64,000 nucleotides of DNA from Lonicera japonica (lineage: Eukaryota; Streptophyta; Magnoliopsida; Dipsacales; Caprifoliaceae). Location: contig CM038469.1 of NCBI GenBank assembly GCA_021464415.1, positions 4,938,501 through 5,002,500 on the forward strand. The letters run 5' to 3'. The notes under the pieces were generated by a model. The model made no database searches. It was given only the letters and a program-made list of their open reading frames with translations, and had not been told where the DNA came from. The translations under genes were made by a program, and so were the position numbers. This document shows positions 54,290 to 64,000 of the stretch, in pieces. Each line of letters begins with the position of its first letter. The stretch's first letter is position 1.

Positions 54290-55470
54290 CGATATTGATT
54301 GCTGATGTATGCGAGGAGATTAAAGAGTCACTGTTCTAAATTTGAGCCGATAAGGTGCTGGATCCTGACGGTTACTCAGCAGCCTTCTACCAACAATTCT
54401 AGTCTATTGTTAAGAACCAAGTTTTGGGTGCTTATATGGGCTTCTTCCATAATTATAGGCCTCTTGGTGATCTGAATCATACATACATTGTGCTTATCTC
54501 GAAAACCAAAACCCCGAGGCAGGTGATGGACTTTCGTCCTGTTAGTTTATGCAATGTATCTTATAAGATTATCTCTAAAGTTTTATGTAATAGATTGCGT
54601 AGCGTATTGCCCAATATAATTGATGAATGTTAGAGCACTTTCGTTGCTGGAAAGCTTATCCATGATAACAGCTTAATTGCTTTTGAAACCATTAATACCA
54701 TATGTCATAGATCGTCGGGTAAAAAAGGGTCTGCTGCTGTTAAATTAGATACTAGTAAAGCCTACAACCACGTTGAGTGGTCAGGAGACCCCCTTTCCTC
54801 ACTTCTCTTTATTCTTTGCACCGAGGGTTTTTCAGGAAGGCTATGCCAATTAGACCCCCTTTCCCCACTTATCTTTATTTTTTGCATCGAGGGTTTTTCG
54901 GGATTGATAAGGCGTAGTGTCAAGAATGGTAAAATTAGTGGCATTCAAGTAGCTTAGCCTAGCCCGAAGTGATCACACTTATTATTTGCCGATAACAGTC
55001 TCCTATTCATTAATGCCACAATGAATGCATGTTTAGAATTGAAGCGAATTCTTAGTATCTAAGAGAAAGCTTCGGGTCAATCCATAAATTTGAGGAAGTA
55101 TTGTATTCTCTTTAGCTCGAATTTACATGTTGAGATGAAGGATAATCTAGCTAATGTGCTGGGTATGAGCCAAGCTGAGGACCATTCTAAATATTTGAGT
55201 CTTCCCACAGTGGTGGGACTAAAACGGCGGGATGCATTCAAAGCTATTTCGAAAAAAATATGGAAACATGTGCAGCAATGGACTAGGAATTTGTTTTCAA
55301 AAGGTGGGAAAAAAGGTGTTAATAAAGTCAATTCTACAAGCTATCCCCAGTTATGTCATGAGTTGTTTTATGTTACTGGATGGGTTCTGTCAACAATTGA
55401 ATTCGATCTTCTCTAATTTTTGGTGGGGCTCGTCTCCGAATGGGAAGAAAGTGCACTGAATTGCTTGGAA
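54290..55470 (+). pseudogene. LINE 2 ORF2: reverse transcriptase with internal deletion
   Basis: Readings include DLNHTYIVLISKTKTPRQVM, DFRPVSLCNVSYKIISKVLC, FVAGKLIHDNSLIAFE and KLDTSKAYNHVEW. Directly after VEW comes GDPLSSLLFILCTEGFSG, so the segment normally between these motifs is missing. The GDPLS block is then repeated once (66-bp unit). The catalytic FADD motif has become FADNSLLF. KYLSLPTVVGLKRRDAFKAI lies downstream. Confidence 0.82.
54787..54918 (+). repeat. 66-bp tandem duplication inside LINE 2 RT
   Basis: GACCCCCTTTCC starts at 54787 and again at 54853. Each unit encodes DPLSxLxFIxCxEGFSG. The offset is 66 bases, a multiple of three. The copies differ by several substitutions. 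Confidence 0.85.
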
Positions 55471-56499
55471 AAAGTTATGTAGATCGAAAAAGGATAGTGG
55501 ATTTAGTTTTCAGGATATCCAGAGTTTTAATAAGTCATTGCTAGCGAAACATGGTAGCGGCTCTTAAAAAATGAGAACTCCTTTCTATCCGATGTTTTAA
55601 AAAGGAAATACTTCCCAAACTCAAATTTTTTAGATGCTACTTGTGGATACCAACCTTCTCATTTGTGGCATAGTATTTTATAGGGTTGGGAACTTATTAA
55701 TTGTGGCATTAGGTGTTGAATTGGTAATGGTCAATTGGTTAATATTTATAATGATAATTGGGTTCTGAGGCCAATCACGTTCAGTGTTATTTCAACTCAT
55801 AAATTACTAGATGATTTTAAAGTTGCTGATCTTATGTTACTTAACGGGGAGTGGGGCCTTGGTCTTATTCAAAGAAATTTTATCCAGATGGATGTGTATA
55901 TTGAAAATTCTAAAGGGTGGAGTGAATTGGAAAGATGAGTTTGTGTGGCACTTTGATAATTCACGGGAGTTCTCTTGCCTTAATGGGTACCGCGTCTTAA
56001 TGGATCGGTGTTTTCAAACTCTCAGTGAATGGTGGAAGGCAAAAATCCCTAATAAAGTGAAAACTTTTACGTGGAGGGCAAGCTAGGATGCACTACTTAC
56101 TTATAATAACCTGTTGCATAAGAAAGTTTGTGGAGATAATATTTGCTCATTATGCAGGAGCGAGGTGGAATCTGTAGGGCATGCTTTATTTACGTTTACT
56201 CGTGCAGTTGGTATTTGGCTTTCTAGTCATTTGGCTGAGATGGTGAGGGAATTCATTGGCCAGGATTTTGTGACCTGCGGTGTTGAGTTTTTGAAGAGAA
56301 GACGTAGGGAGCTATTTGAGCTTTTTATTGTGTTAACCTAGGCTATTTGGTCAGATAGAATTAGAATTCTGCATGGAGCTGAAGGGAGGGATGCAAAGTG
56401 GATTTCTTTGAGCACGTGTGACCATCTCTCTTTTAAAAAAGCTCGAATCTCTCCGTCAACAATCAGTCCTTGCCTTCTAACCGTTGGGTGCCTTCCCGA

Positions 56500-56950
56500 T
56501 TAAGACATCTTAAATTAAATGTGGACTCAACGATGGATGAGTTGAATCCGGTTATTGGGTTGCGGATGTTGATTTGAGATGATGCCAGGTTGGTCTTGAC
56601 TATGGCATCTATTTGTAAAACCGGTGCTTTTTCGGTGCGTTCTGCAAAGGCTTTAGCAATGCTTGAGGTTTAAAATTAGCAAGGAACCGGGGTTGGAAAA
56701 TAGCATAATGTTGCTCGGATGCATTCACTTTGGTGCAATAAATAGCATAAGAAGGCTTGTTGCTGGAAGAGATTAAAGTTGAATTTCAGTAGCATGAGTT
56801 TCCATATATTTCTTTCTCTCTTAGATCAGCCAAAAACGTGGCTCATGTTATTGCCAATAAGGCATTGGAATTATGTTCTTCTTGTGTCTAGGAAGCTCCT
56901 CTACCAAGTAGGCTTGTGTTTGTTGGTTACATTGATTTAATTTAAAGCTT
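56500..56950 (+). pseudogene. LINE 2 ORF2: RNase H remnant
   Basis: Reads LKLNVDSTMDELNPVIGLRM and, further on, SAKNVAHVIANKALELCSS and PSRLVFVGYIDLI, the usual C-terminus of plant L1 ORF2. The frame is shifted between the blocks. The 3' end is near 57000 but has no clean poly(A). Confidence 0.7.
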
Positions 56951-57000
56951 TGGTGTGTTTGATTTATTTATTGTTATTTTTTAAAAAAGAAGAAGAAAAC

Positions 57001-57864
57001 GAATGGGATGATATCTAATCTAAATTTTGATAGCCAAAAATACAGGCATAACTAGAATTTTAACTTAATGAGAGCTTGATTAGTATTAAATAAACAACTA
57101 GCAAATTAATCTATGTAAATAGGACGAGCTTTATTAGTATTAAATAAAAAACTAAAAAATTAACCTATGTAAATGGGATAAAAAAACTAATTGGGGCAAA
57201 AAAATTAAAAAAATTAAGGCACGTTCACAGAAAATTGGGGCAAAGAAGTCTAAGAGGATTTTTAGCGATTGTGTAAATATGAATGTATAAATTTGACGTG
57301 TCAATTCATTTTTACACAATATTTGAAGTATTATATTTTTTTTTTGCTCTAATGATAGTTTTATAATTGTTTGTGTAAAATTTGCAATAATCATTTTTAC
57401 ACAAAAGTTGAAGTATAATTTTTTTTTCTCCAATGTTATTTTTATAAAATTCTTGTGTAAATTTTCTTCTTGTGAATTTTTCTATACATAGTTACATAAT
57501 TATAGCGGATCTTGATTATAAGTATGTTTTAAATATATATAGATATAGATATATATAATTTTTAGTAAAATCTATATTTTTAGTAAAAGTTATTACATTT
57601 TAAAGTATTATAAAAACAATTGAAGATAAAGAAAGCTGATGTAACATTATGAATTGGAATTGTATTTGTACATTCCTTTTATAGAGAACTCACATTTAGA
57701 AGATAGTTGAAGACAAAATATTTTACGAGTCATGTAAATGTTAAACAAAACAAAACTACGCAACCCCGCTGTAACAGATGTTCTAAGAGAATCCACTGCT
57801 AGCAAAAAGCACCTTTAACCTTTCATTTCTCTTTTTTCAGTTACGTCTTGCTACTGCCGACTTA
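57001..57864. other. AT-rich intergenic DNA
   Basis: No gene recognised. Short direct repeats occur (GAGCTTKATTAGTATTAAATAAA near 57070 and 57127). Confidence 0.45.
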
Positions 57865-58132
57865 GGCAATCTCCAATGACAATTTCCATTTTTTTCATCC
57901 CTCTCCTATGTGCAAGATTTTTGTTATATAAAACTTCTATCTCTAGTTGAATTGGCTATATATTTACATGGGTAAAAAAGTACAAAAAATTGGTCTCCAA
58001 TGGTATTTCATTTCTTCCTTACTAAACATTTATTTAAGAAGTGAGAAAATCAATTAGTTTAATATTATCCAATAAGATATATTGTTCGTGCCATATAGAG
58101 AATTTTTATCTACTTTATACACTTAACAATGC
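57865..58132. mobile_element. Tourist-like MITE, copy 1
   Basis: Begins GGCAATCTCCAATGAC after TTA and contains TGGTCTCCAATGG and TTCTTCCTTACT...TTATTTAAGAAG in common with the next copy. The right end is degenerate. It lies directly next to copy 2. Confidence 0.55.
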
Positions 58133-58135
58133 TTA

Positions 58136-61100
58136 GGCCATCTCTGGTGGTGATTTCTATATTTACATTTCTGTCATGTATCAATGTTTTTTAATGAATC
58201 TTCTGTATCTAGTTGGCAAATGTTTTATATGGGTGGAAAAACATTCAAAAATTGGTCTCCAAATGGTGCTTATTTTCTTCCTTACTTTGCATTTATTTAA
58301 GAAGAAAGAGAATTAGTGGATTTCATAAAATCCAATAGGATTGTGCCAAATTACCTTGGAAATTTCTTCACCATTTATACATGTAGAAATGGTTATAGAA
58401 ATCCCTATTAGAGTTGTGTCTCCCTGAGTCCCGTTCTGAGATTTTCACCTCCGGGACCCGGTTAATCACGGATGCCGTGCGCGACGGCGAGTTTGTGACA
58501 TAAAATCATGACTATAAGAAATCTCGTTTCAGAAAATTTCGGCATGTGGAGTTTATTGGTATAGCAAATTGCCCTGTGATATCAAAATCGTTTCATAAAA
58601 ATAAAAGCACATCCATTCGTGTATAAAGTCCACTCCACACATGAAGATCATTTTTAATACAAGTTTACAATAAAACCATTGTGAAATACTTTAAACAATG
58701 TCCATATACAATATATATACTTAGTCCTTGACTCAAGGACTACAAAAGTTATCGGACATCAGAGGCCACTAGACTCATAGATTATGCGCCCTTCCCTAAT
58801 GCTTGACCTGCAAAACTGTTAAGAAAACGGGATGAGACAAACCTGGGCTCAGTGGGAACTATATAAGTTTTATATATAAAATAATTGTTTTACATTAATG
58901 CGATAGATTGGGAAACTGGGCAGTGCAATGCAACTCACACACACATACATATAAACCCCATTAAGAATCCTATCCTAGCCACCGGAAGCTAGCTATTCGA
59001 TCAACCTATCTCGTCCCTAGACTTCCCATGGAATACCCTAAGTCAAACCTCGCATCACTAGGGAATCGTTGATATAAAACTACTTCAACACAACCTCTAA
59101 CTTCCTAAGGTTCGACATGCTACGTGGATTTTCTTTCGAGTGTGACCCAATGCTATACTATGACTTTAGGTACCTATACTGTAAGTTGGGACTATTAGCC
59201 AAGTATCTGTTGTTTCTCTTTAATTATAGTACGTTATGGATTCCATACTTAGCCATCTACAAGGCTTTATCACTAGCTTATCCTCACAGCTAAGCCACGT
59301 TCTCACGCTCATATACCGTGCTTTTAAAGGCCATTAACTAATAATACTTTCCACTTTATGTGTTAGTATATTATGAGTGGCCAACGCCTTCCTAAGCATA
59401 ATATGTTATGTATGATAGTATCTCCATAGTTCTTACTAAAGGTACACTCGTCCGAGGTAATATATAATCAACCATGCTATACAAGATATGATATGATACA
59501 ATAATAATGATAATATAAGTAATAAACATCCAAAACAGATCGATCCATATCTTATCTCTTGTATAATGCCTCGGTTTCACCTAGCGGTATGTCCAGGCCC
59601 AAAACAACGAATCAGCGAGTCCTGGAGGATCCAAGGTTCTTGTCCATATCTCCTCCAAGTGGGGTGGCAGCTTAGGGATTTGATTCTTCAGGTAAGTCAT
59701 TCGGAGATAACCCATGCGACGGTCACTTTTTCGGGGACAACACTCCGAATAGTTAACGAGGAGAACACCCATACAAGCTTCCACGACACCCTAGAGGAAC
59801 TACACCAGGAGACACCCTAGCAGGGTAATGTCCGTTAGTAGCCCAACTACTTTTTGGGGACTCACCATTTAGGTAAATAATGTCATATGGGACCTGCTCC
59901 GCTAGTAGGGGAAACTCTATAGATCAGAACACATAATTTAACGGGAAGGCAAGATACACAGAGTAGGCTCTCCTTTGTGGGCTTTCAACCACGGGTGGAG
60001 TCACCTTCGACTTTTTTTGTGTACGGTTTTGGGAATTTCACCCAAGGGCAGTAAATAGGCAACCCGTCTTCGAGTCACCGGGAGCTAACCGATACTCGGT
60101 CAATCATATCCAGCTCATATGTGTGATTGTAGTAGCAAACATCATATTCATTCATTTCCATAATAAATATCATCATCATCATCAATCATACATCACACAT
60201 ATGGTTAATCAACATGTACAAATATAATACAATAACCCACTATCCATTTATCATCATTAGCATCACTGTTGATCATTTCTACAAGCGTCTTCATCACGTG
60301 TATACGCCATATATTTATTGTCACGTGGTTATTCACATTATAAGGCCAATTAGTTCATTATTCGCGTCGTATATCTCATTATGTGTTATGTGTATCAAAC
60401 TAAGGCCGTATGTGTTTCATGATGATTCTCTAGCTATATCATTAAGCCAAGTATCGATTAGTGTGCCTCTAGTTCAAGCGGCATGACAATACAACTCACA
60501 TAGATGTTCATGTTTATGACTGAGGCAATCCACACCCTAATAATTGTGTTGTATGTGTTCTTAAAGAGTATTGGGGTTAAACTCTTGTTACTAGCACGCT
60601 CCACACAAGACACTAGACCCATACGTTATGGTTTATCACTCCGCCGTAGTGGGTTCTCACTACACATGCCATAGATAATACCCTACGATCACATTTAATG
60701 GCATATATGTGTATCTATATCATTAATAACCCATAATCATCCTTTTTATACACAAAAATCCCAAAATCCCTAATTTGAGTTCAAAACTCTAATTCAACTA
60801 GTAATAATTTAAGAAACATGTTTAATACTAGTGTTCCCACCTTAAACAAGCTGAATCTGCGAGTTGATGATGTGTAGAAGCCGTATCGCGAAGCCTTAGC
60901 TCAAGCTCGAGCTCCAATGGAGTAAGAAGATAATGAATAGTAACTTGAAAGTGGATTTATGTGACTTGGAACTTAAATCTTTGATGGGTTATGAAAGATG
61001 AGTAGAAACCTCTAAAAGAACTCTCTCCCATGAGCTCTCACCTCTCTCTAACTCTCTTTAAACTTGTGGCTTGAAAATGGGAAAAGAGGAGGCTTAAAAT

Positions 61101-61840
61101 GGCGTATAAATGGTGAAAACTGACTTTCTGGTATACCATAATCGATCATGGAGTCTACTGCCTGCATAGGCATTCTGGATCCAGAGCACCGTTCATAATT
61201 CGGCCATAACTTTCTCGGAACTCCGATTGAGGTAATATTTATGTCCATGAAAAGCTAATTTAAAGATCTACAACTTCTTAGAAGGAAGCATACTCAAATT
61301 ATGGACGAATTTTTCCAAAAATTCTCCGAAGACATCGCTCTGTTGAAGCGCTACTGAATGAATAGAATTTAGCAATAGGCCTACTTCGAGCCCTGTTTTG
61401 ACCAACGAGGAGTGCGAATTGGATGAAAGGTCAAAACATGAGAGTTGTAGAATGGTACAAAACCTAGAAGTAAAAATAAACGGCAGCCAAATCTAATAAA
61501 ATACAAGAAAGTTGCGATGCCTTAAAGTTGGATAAAAACAAGGAATCGCGAAAGACCAAAATTTACGATTTACGAACCGAAACCGATTCGGACCACCCGA
61601 ATCACCAAACAAACACTCACATGAGTGGAAGGAGGTTAATATGACTAATACGGAATGTTAGAACATTACGAGGTTCTTCAATACAAGATTTCACCACCCG
61701 AGGCAAAATTTACCAACACATGAAGGCAGCTACGAGGAAACAGAAGAACGGGGTGTTACAAGAGCAAATTTTTTCCTTTAATCTTTTCTGATGTAGAAAT
61801 TTACAAAGATGGAAATAACCATTGGATTGAGATGATGGCC
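58136..61840. mobile_element. Tourist-like MITE, copy 2, split by an LTR
   Basis: Left GGCCATCTCTGGTGG at 58136; the right end, read inward from 61840, is GGCCATCATCTCAATCC. TTA lies at 58133-58135 and 61841-61843. Without the 3.3-kb LTR in the middle the MITE would be about 354 bases, similar to copy 1. Confidence 0.75.
58415..61760 (-). mobile_element. Solo LTR of unusual length (3346 bp)
   Basis: The plus-strand ends are TGTGTCTCCCTGAGTCCCG and CGGGGTGTTACA, so in minus orientation it starts TGTAACACCCCG, a common beginning of plant LTRs. A near-match target duplication is present: AGAGT at 58410-58414 and AGAGC at 61761-61765. It interrupts a MITE, which independently confirms the borders. 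No retrotransposon domains are recognisable inside, so it is a long solo LTR or a non-coding element; orientation is inferred only from the TGTAACACC end. Confidence 0.7.
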
Positions 61841-62220
61841 TTATAAAAATTCTCTATTCGACTCACTTTCCACCTCGTATGGAAAGGGCAACGCTAATTA
61901 CACATAACAAAACACGTACTCTCTAATACTCCATCTTATTTAAATAAGTTTTCTTTCTATTTACACACTCGTCCTTTTTATAGTTATCCTGGTGCTTAAA
62001 AATTAATAATTCTCATTATTTACATTAATAACTCAAATTAATAACCCGATCATTATCATTCCACCCACAAACTCACCCTACCACTCCAAGCCAAATCTTC
62101 TATCCAAACACAACCCTTTGATCCAAACACACCCACTATTTCTTCTTCACTTTTTTTTGGACCAATAAAGTGGAATATAAGGTACAATCAGTCTTTCAAA
62201 TACCGACACAAATAAGGGGA

Positions 62221-62842
62221 GTACAAGGTGTAGTCCCTTATATAAATGCATCAATAAGAGAAGGAATACAAGCTAGGTGCAATCTCTCTAATAAGAAAAT
62301 ACAAGGAGAAAAAAATTGTAGTCCCTCTGGCAAAACTATAGTCTCATGTAGCAGCAAAAGAGCAGAAGGAAGTTGTATAAGTCTCAGCAAAAGAGCACAA
62401 CTCTCACCCATATGGAAACATATTCTCTGGTTCTTACAGATGGAATTATGGTTGTAGTAGGGGATCTAGGGTGGGGGTGGGGTGATGGTAGTTGTTTTCC
62501 TCATAAGCTTCCTAAATACACGACTATGGGAGTACTAGGTGCAGTCCCTTATATAAATGCATCAATAAGAGAAGGAATACAAGCTAGGTGCAATCTCTCT
62601 AATAAGAAAATACAAGGAGCAAAAAATTGTAGTCCCTCTGGCAAAACTATAGTCTCATGTAGCAGCAAAAGAGCAGAAGGAAGTTGTATAAGTCTCAGCA
62701 AAAGAGCACAACTCTCACCCATATGGAAACATATTCTCTGGTTCTTACAGATGGAATTATGGTTGTAGTAGGGGATCTAGGGTGGGGGTGGGGTGATGGT
62801 AGTTGTTTTCCTCATAAGCTTCCTAAATACACGAGTATGGGA
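62221..62842. repeat. 311-bp tandem duplication
   Basis: 62221-62531 and 62532-62842 are nearly identical; I see only about a dozen differences, mostly at the first bases, so the duplication is recent. Overlapping short plus-strand frames exist in both units but show no known motif and are unlikely to be genes. Confidence 0.93.
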
Positions 62843-62890
62843 GGTATTTTCAATCTTCATAGCAGGGTCTTGTAGGGTTATCTCTATGAT

Positions 62891-63190
62891 CTAAATATCT
62901 AATAATATCACCCTTCCTCCCCACCCTCTAGGTGAAAATAAAGCATAAGTAGTGGCAACCTCATCCTTCAATAGCTTGTATTTAAAGGCTTTATCACTAT
63001 ATTTATCCTTAACAACTGTGGGTGATCCTTTGACCACTATCTTACCTTTATGAAACTCAATTGCCACCTTGAGAATCTCGATGGCCCTTTGAAGGTTGTT
63101 TATGCCCTCATCCTCATCATATGTGAAAGTCCTCATTTCATAACATGGTGCTGCAATATAGAGCACCTTCGCATTAGTAGAGTCCATCAC
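62891..63190 (-). pseudogene. Captured fragment resembling eIF2-alpha C-terminal domain
   Basis: A 99-codon open stretch includes VLYIAAPCYEM, DEDEGINNLQRAIEILKVAI and EFHKGKIVVKGSPTVVKDKY. This follows the pattern of the alpha-beta C-terminal domain of translation initiation factor eIF2-alpha (APPLY, then G-I-x-x-L-x-x-A-I, then HKGK-x-VVK-x-x-P). The rest of the gene (S1 and helical domains) is absent. The end after DKAFKYKLLKDEV diverges. It may be a host-gene fragment carried by the surrounding element. Identification rests on motif spacing, without a search. Confidence 0.55.
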
Positions 63191-64000
63191 CTTTCTAATA
63201 GAGCACCTTCATATATGTCTTATTTTTCCTCTTCTGACAAACATTCTTCTATTGATGCAGCTAAGAGAGAAAAAACTATGTATGAAGATTTACTCGTTGG
63301 AATAAAACCGAGCGTTTTGTCCCTTACTCGGTAGAAAGCAATTGAAAGAAAGATGAGAAAAAATTGCATATACTCGGTGAAATAAAAAAGAGTATGTGCA
63401 CCCCTACTTGGTAGAACAAAATCGAGTATATGCACCTTTACTCGGTGGAAATAACCAAATAAAGGGAATTGTGGCAAATTAAAAGAACTTTGCTTGTTTC
63501 ATATGTACAGAGCACTTTTTGATTTACTCGATTATGTTAAACCGAGTAAAAACTTCATTTTAGATCATTTATGGCAGCTTTCAATTTAAAGGTTCTAAAC
63601 ATGTTTTAAGTGGGTTTGAAACCAATTAAGGTTTAAAGGATGTGTGTTTGATGAGAGAAAAGCAAGTGAAAAATCATGTGTATATATATACACACATATA
63701 CATATGGTGGTGGCAACGCTATTGTAAGGAATGAAATGAAGAGGAAGAAGATTAAGGACCAGATGAGTGAAGATGGTGGCGGCCAAAAGCAGAGGTATTG
63801 TAGTGGAGGAATAAGGTTGATGAAGTGGTGGAGTATTTGTGAGAAAAATGGTGGGAGTGTTAGGAAAAGTAATATTAATTAATACTAATACTAATTAGTT
63901 TAAATATTAAATAGAGAAATGATGGGAGGGTTAAGAAGAGAAAAATCATACTTGTGAAGTGTTAGGAGAGATGGAGTATTAGGAAGTGGTGTGCTGTGTG

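Larger units (their letters stand above)
50380..57000 (+). mobile_element. Degenerate LINE (L1-type) 2
   Basis: Plus-strand order: 5' leader (about 50380), ORF1 with DUF4283-like part (50590-50800), MITE insertion (50809-51889), rest of ORF1 with a zinc knuckle (51900-52330), then ORF2 from ATG 53477 (endonuclease), RT (54290-55470) and RNase H (about 56500-56950). The frame is broken throughout, and parts of the endonuclease and RT are deleted. The sequence from 52340 to 53470 is ORF1 tail and linker with no clear motif. Confidence 0.82.
61915..64000. mobile_element. TIR-like composite element, right end at window edge
   Basis: The left border ACTCTCTAATACTCCATCT resembles, inverted, the sequence near the window end (ACTTCCTAATACTCCATCT read inward from about 63989). 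Between them lie a 311-bp tandem duplication, an eIF2-alpha-like fragment and a segment with ACTCGG/CCGAGT words (63290-63550). The right flank is outside the window, so a target duplication cannot be tested and the element is a proposal. Confidence 0.4.

Noticed and set aside
62170..62875. Three overlapping frames of 63-131 codons as a small gene family
   Set aside because: They only reflect the 311-bp tandem duplication read through, and show no motif or codon bias.

Overview
The window is nuclear DNA from a flowering plant, almost certainly a eudicot. The evidence is spliced genes with GT-AG introns, strong AT richness, plant-specific families (F-box/FBA, Hyp-O-galactosyltransferase, AAR3, LEA-2 and RING-H2 proteins) and dense nested plant transposons. 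The species cannot be named from the sequence.

Layout: 0-2 kb holds an intact intronless F-box gene (minus strand) with a tandem duplication in its promoter. 3.1-9.0 kb is a broken LINE interrupted by a hAT-type MITE and by a solo LTR with a perfect 5-bp target duplication. 9.2-10.1 kb is a Mutator-type MITE, followed by degenerate repeats and an F-box pseudogene (11.8-12.2 kb). 12.6-17.0 kb is a Copia element with very short, nearly identical LTRs but broken ORFs; its edge cuts directly into a LEA-2 pseudogene (17.0-17.8 kb). 18.6-19.8 kb (minus) is a four-exon T2 ribonuclease whose reconstructed protein ends in KDEL. 20-26 kb is intergenic sequence with decayed LTR elements.

26.9-30.2 kb is a complete seven-exon GT31 hydroxyproline O-galactosyltransferase (plus). 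31.5-37.2 kb is a complete nine-exon AAR3-like DCUN1-domain gene (minus) whose introns carry several MITEs. 37.5-46.9 kb is repeat-dominated and includes members of a foldback family full of ACTCGGTT/AACCGAGT motifs. 46.9-47.5 kb is an intronless RING-H2 ubiquitin ligase gene. 47.7-57 kb holds a MITE, another full foldback copy and a second decayed LINE. 57.9-61.8 kb is a 3.3 kb LTR nested in a small MITE. 61.9-64 kb is a TIR-like composite carrying a 311-bp tandem duplication and a fragment resembling the C-terminus of eIF2-alpha.

Five protein-coding genes look intact: F-box, T2 RNase, GT31 transferase, AAR3-like and RING-H2. They do not form one pathway. The possible functional pairing is an F-box protein of the CPR/SLF type about 17 kb from a T2 RNase with S-RNase-like motifs. 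This recalls the layout of S-RNase self-incompatibility loci, but the KDEL tail and three introns argue against a classical S-RNase. The best candidates for something undescribed are the KDEL-tailed RNase, the ACTCGGTT foldback family and the chimeric element at the right edge.
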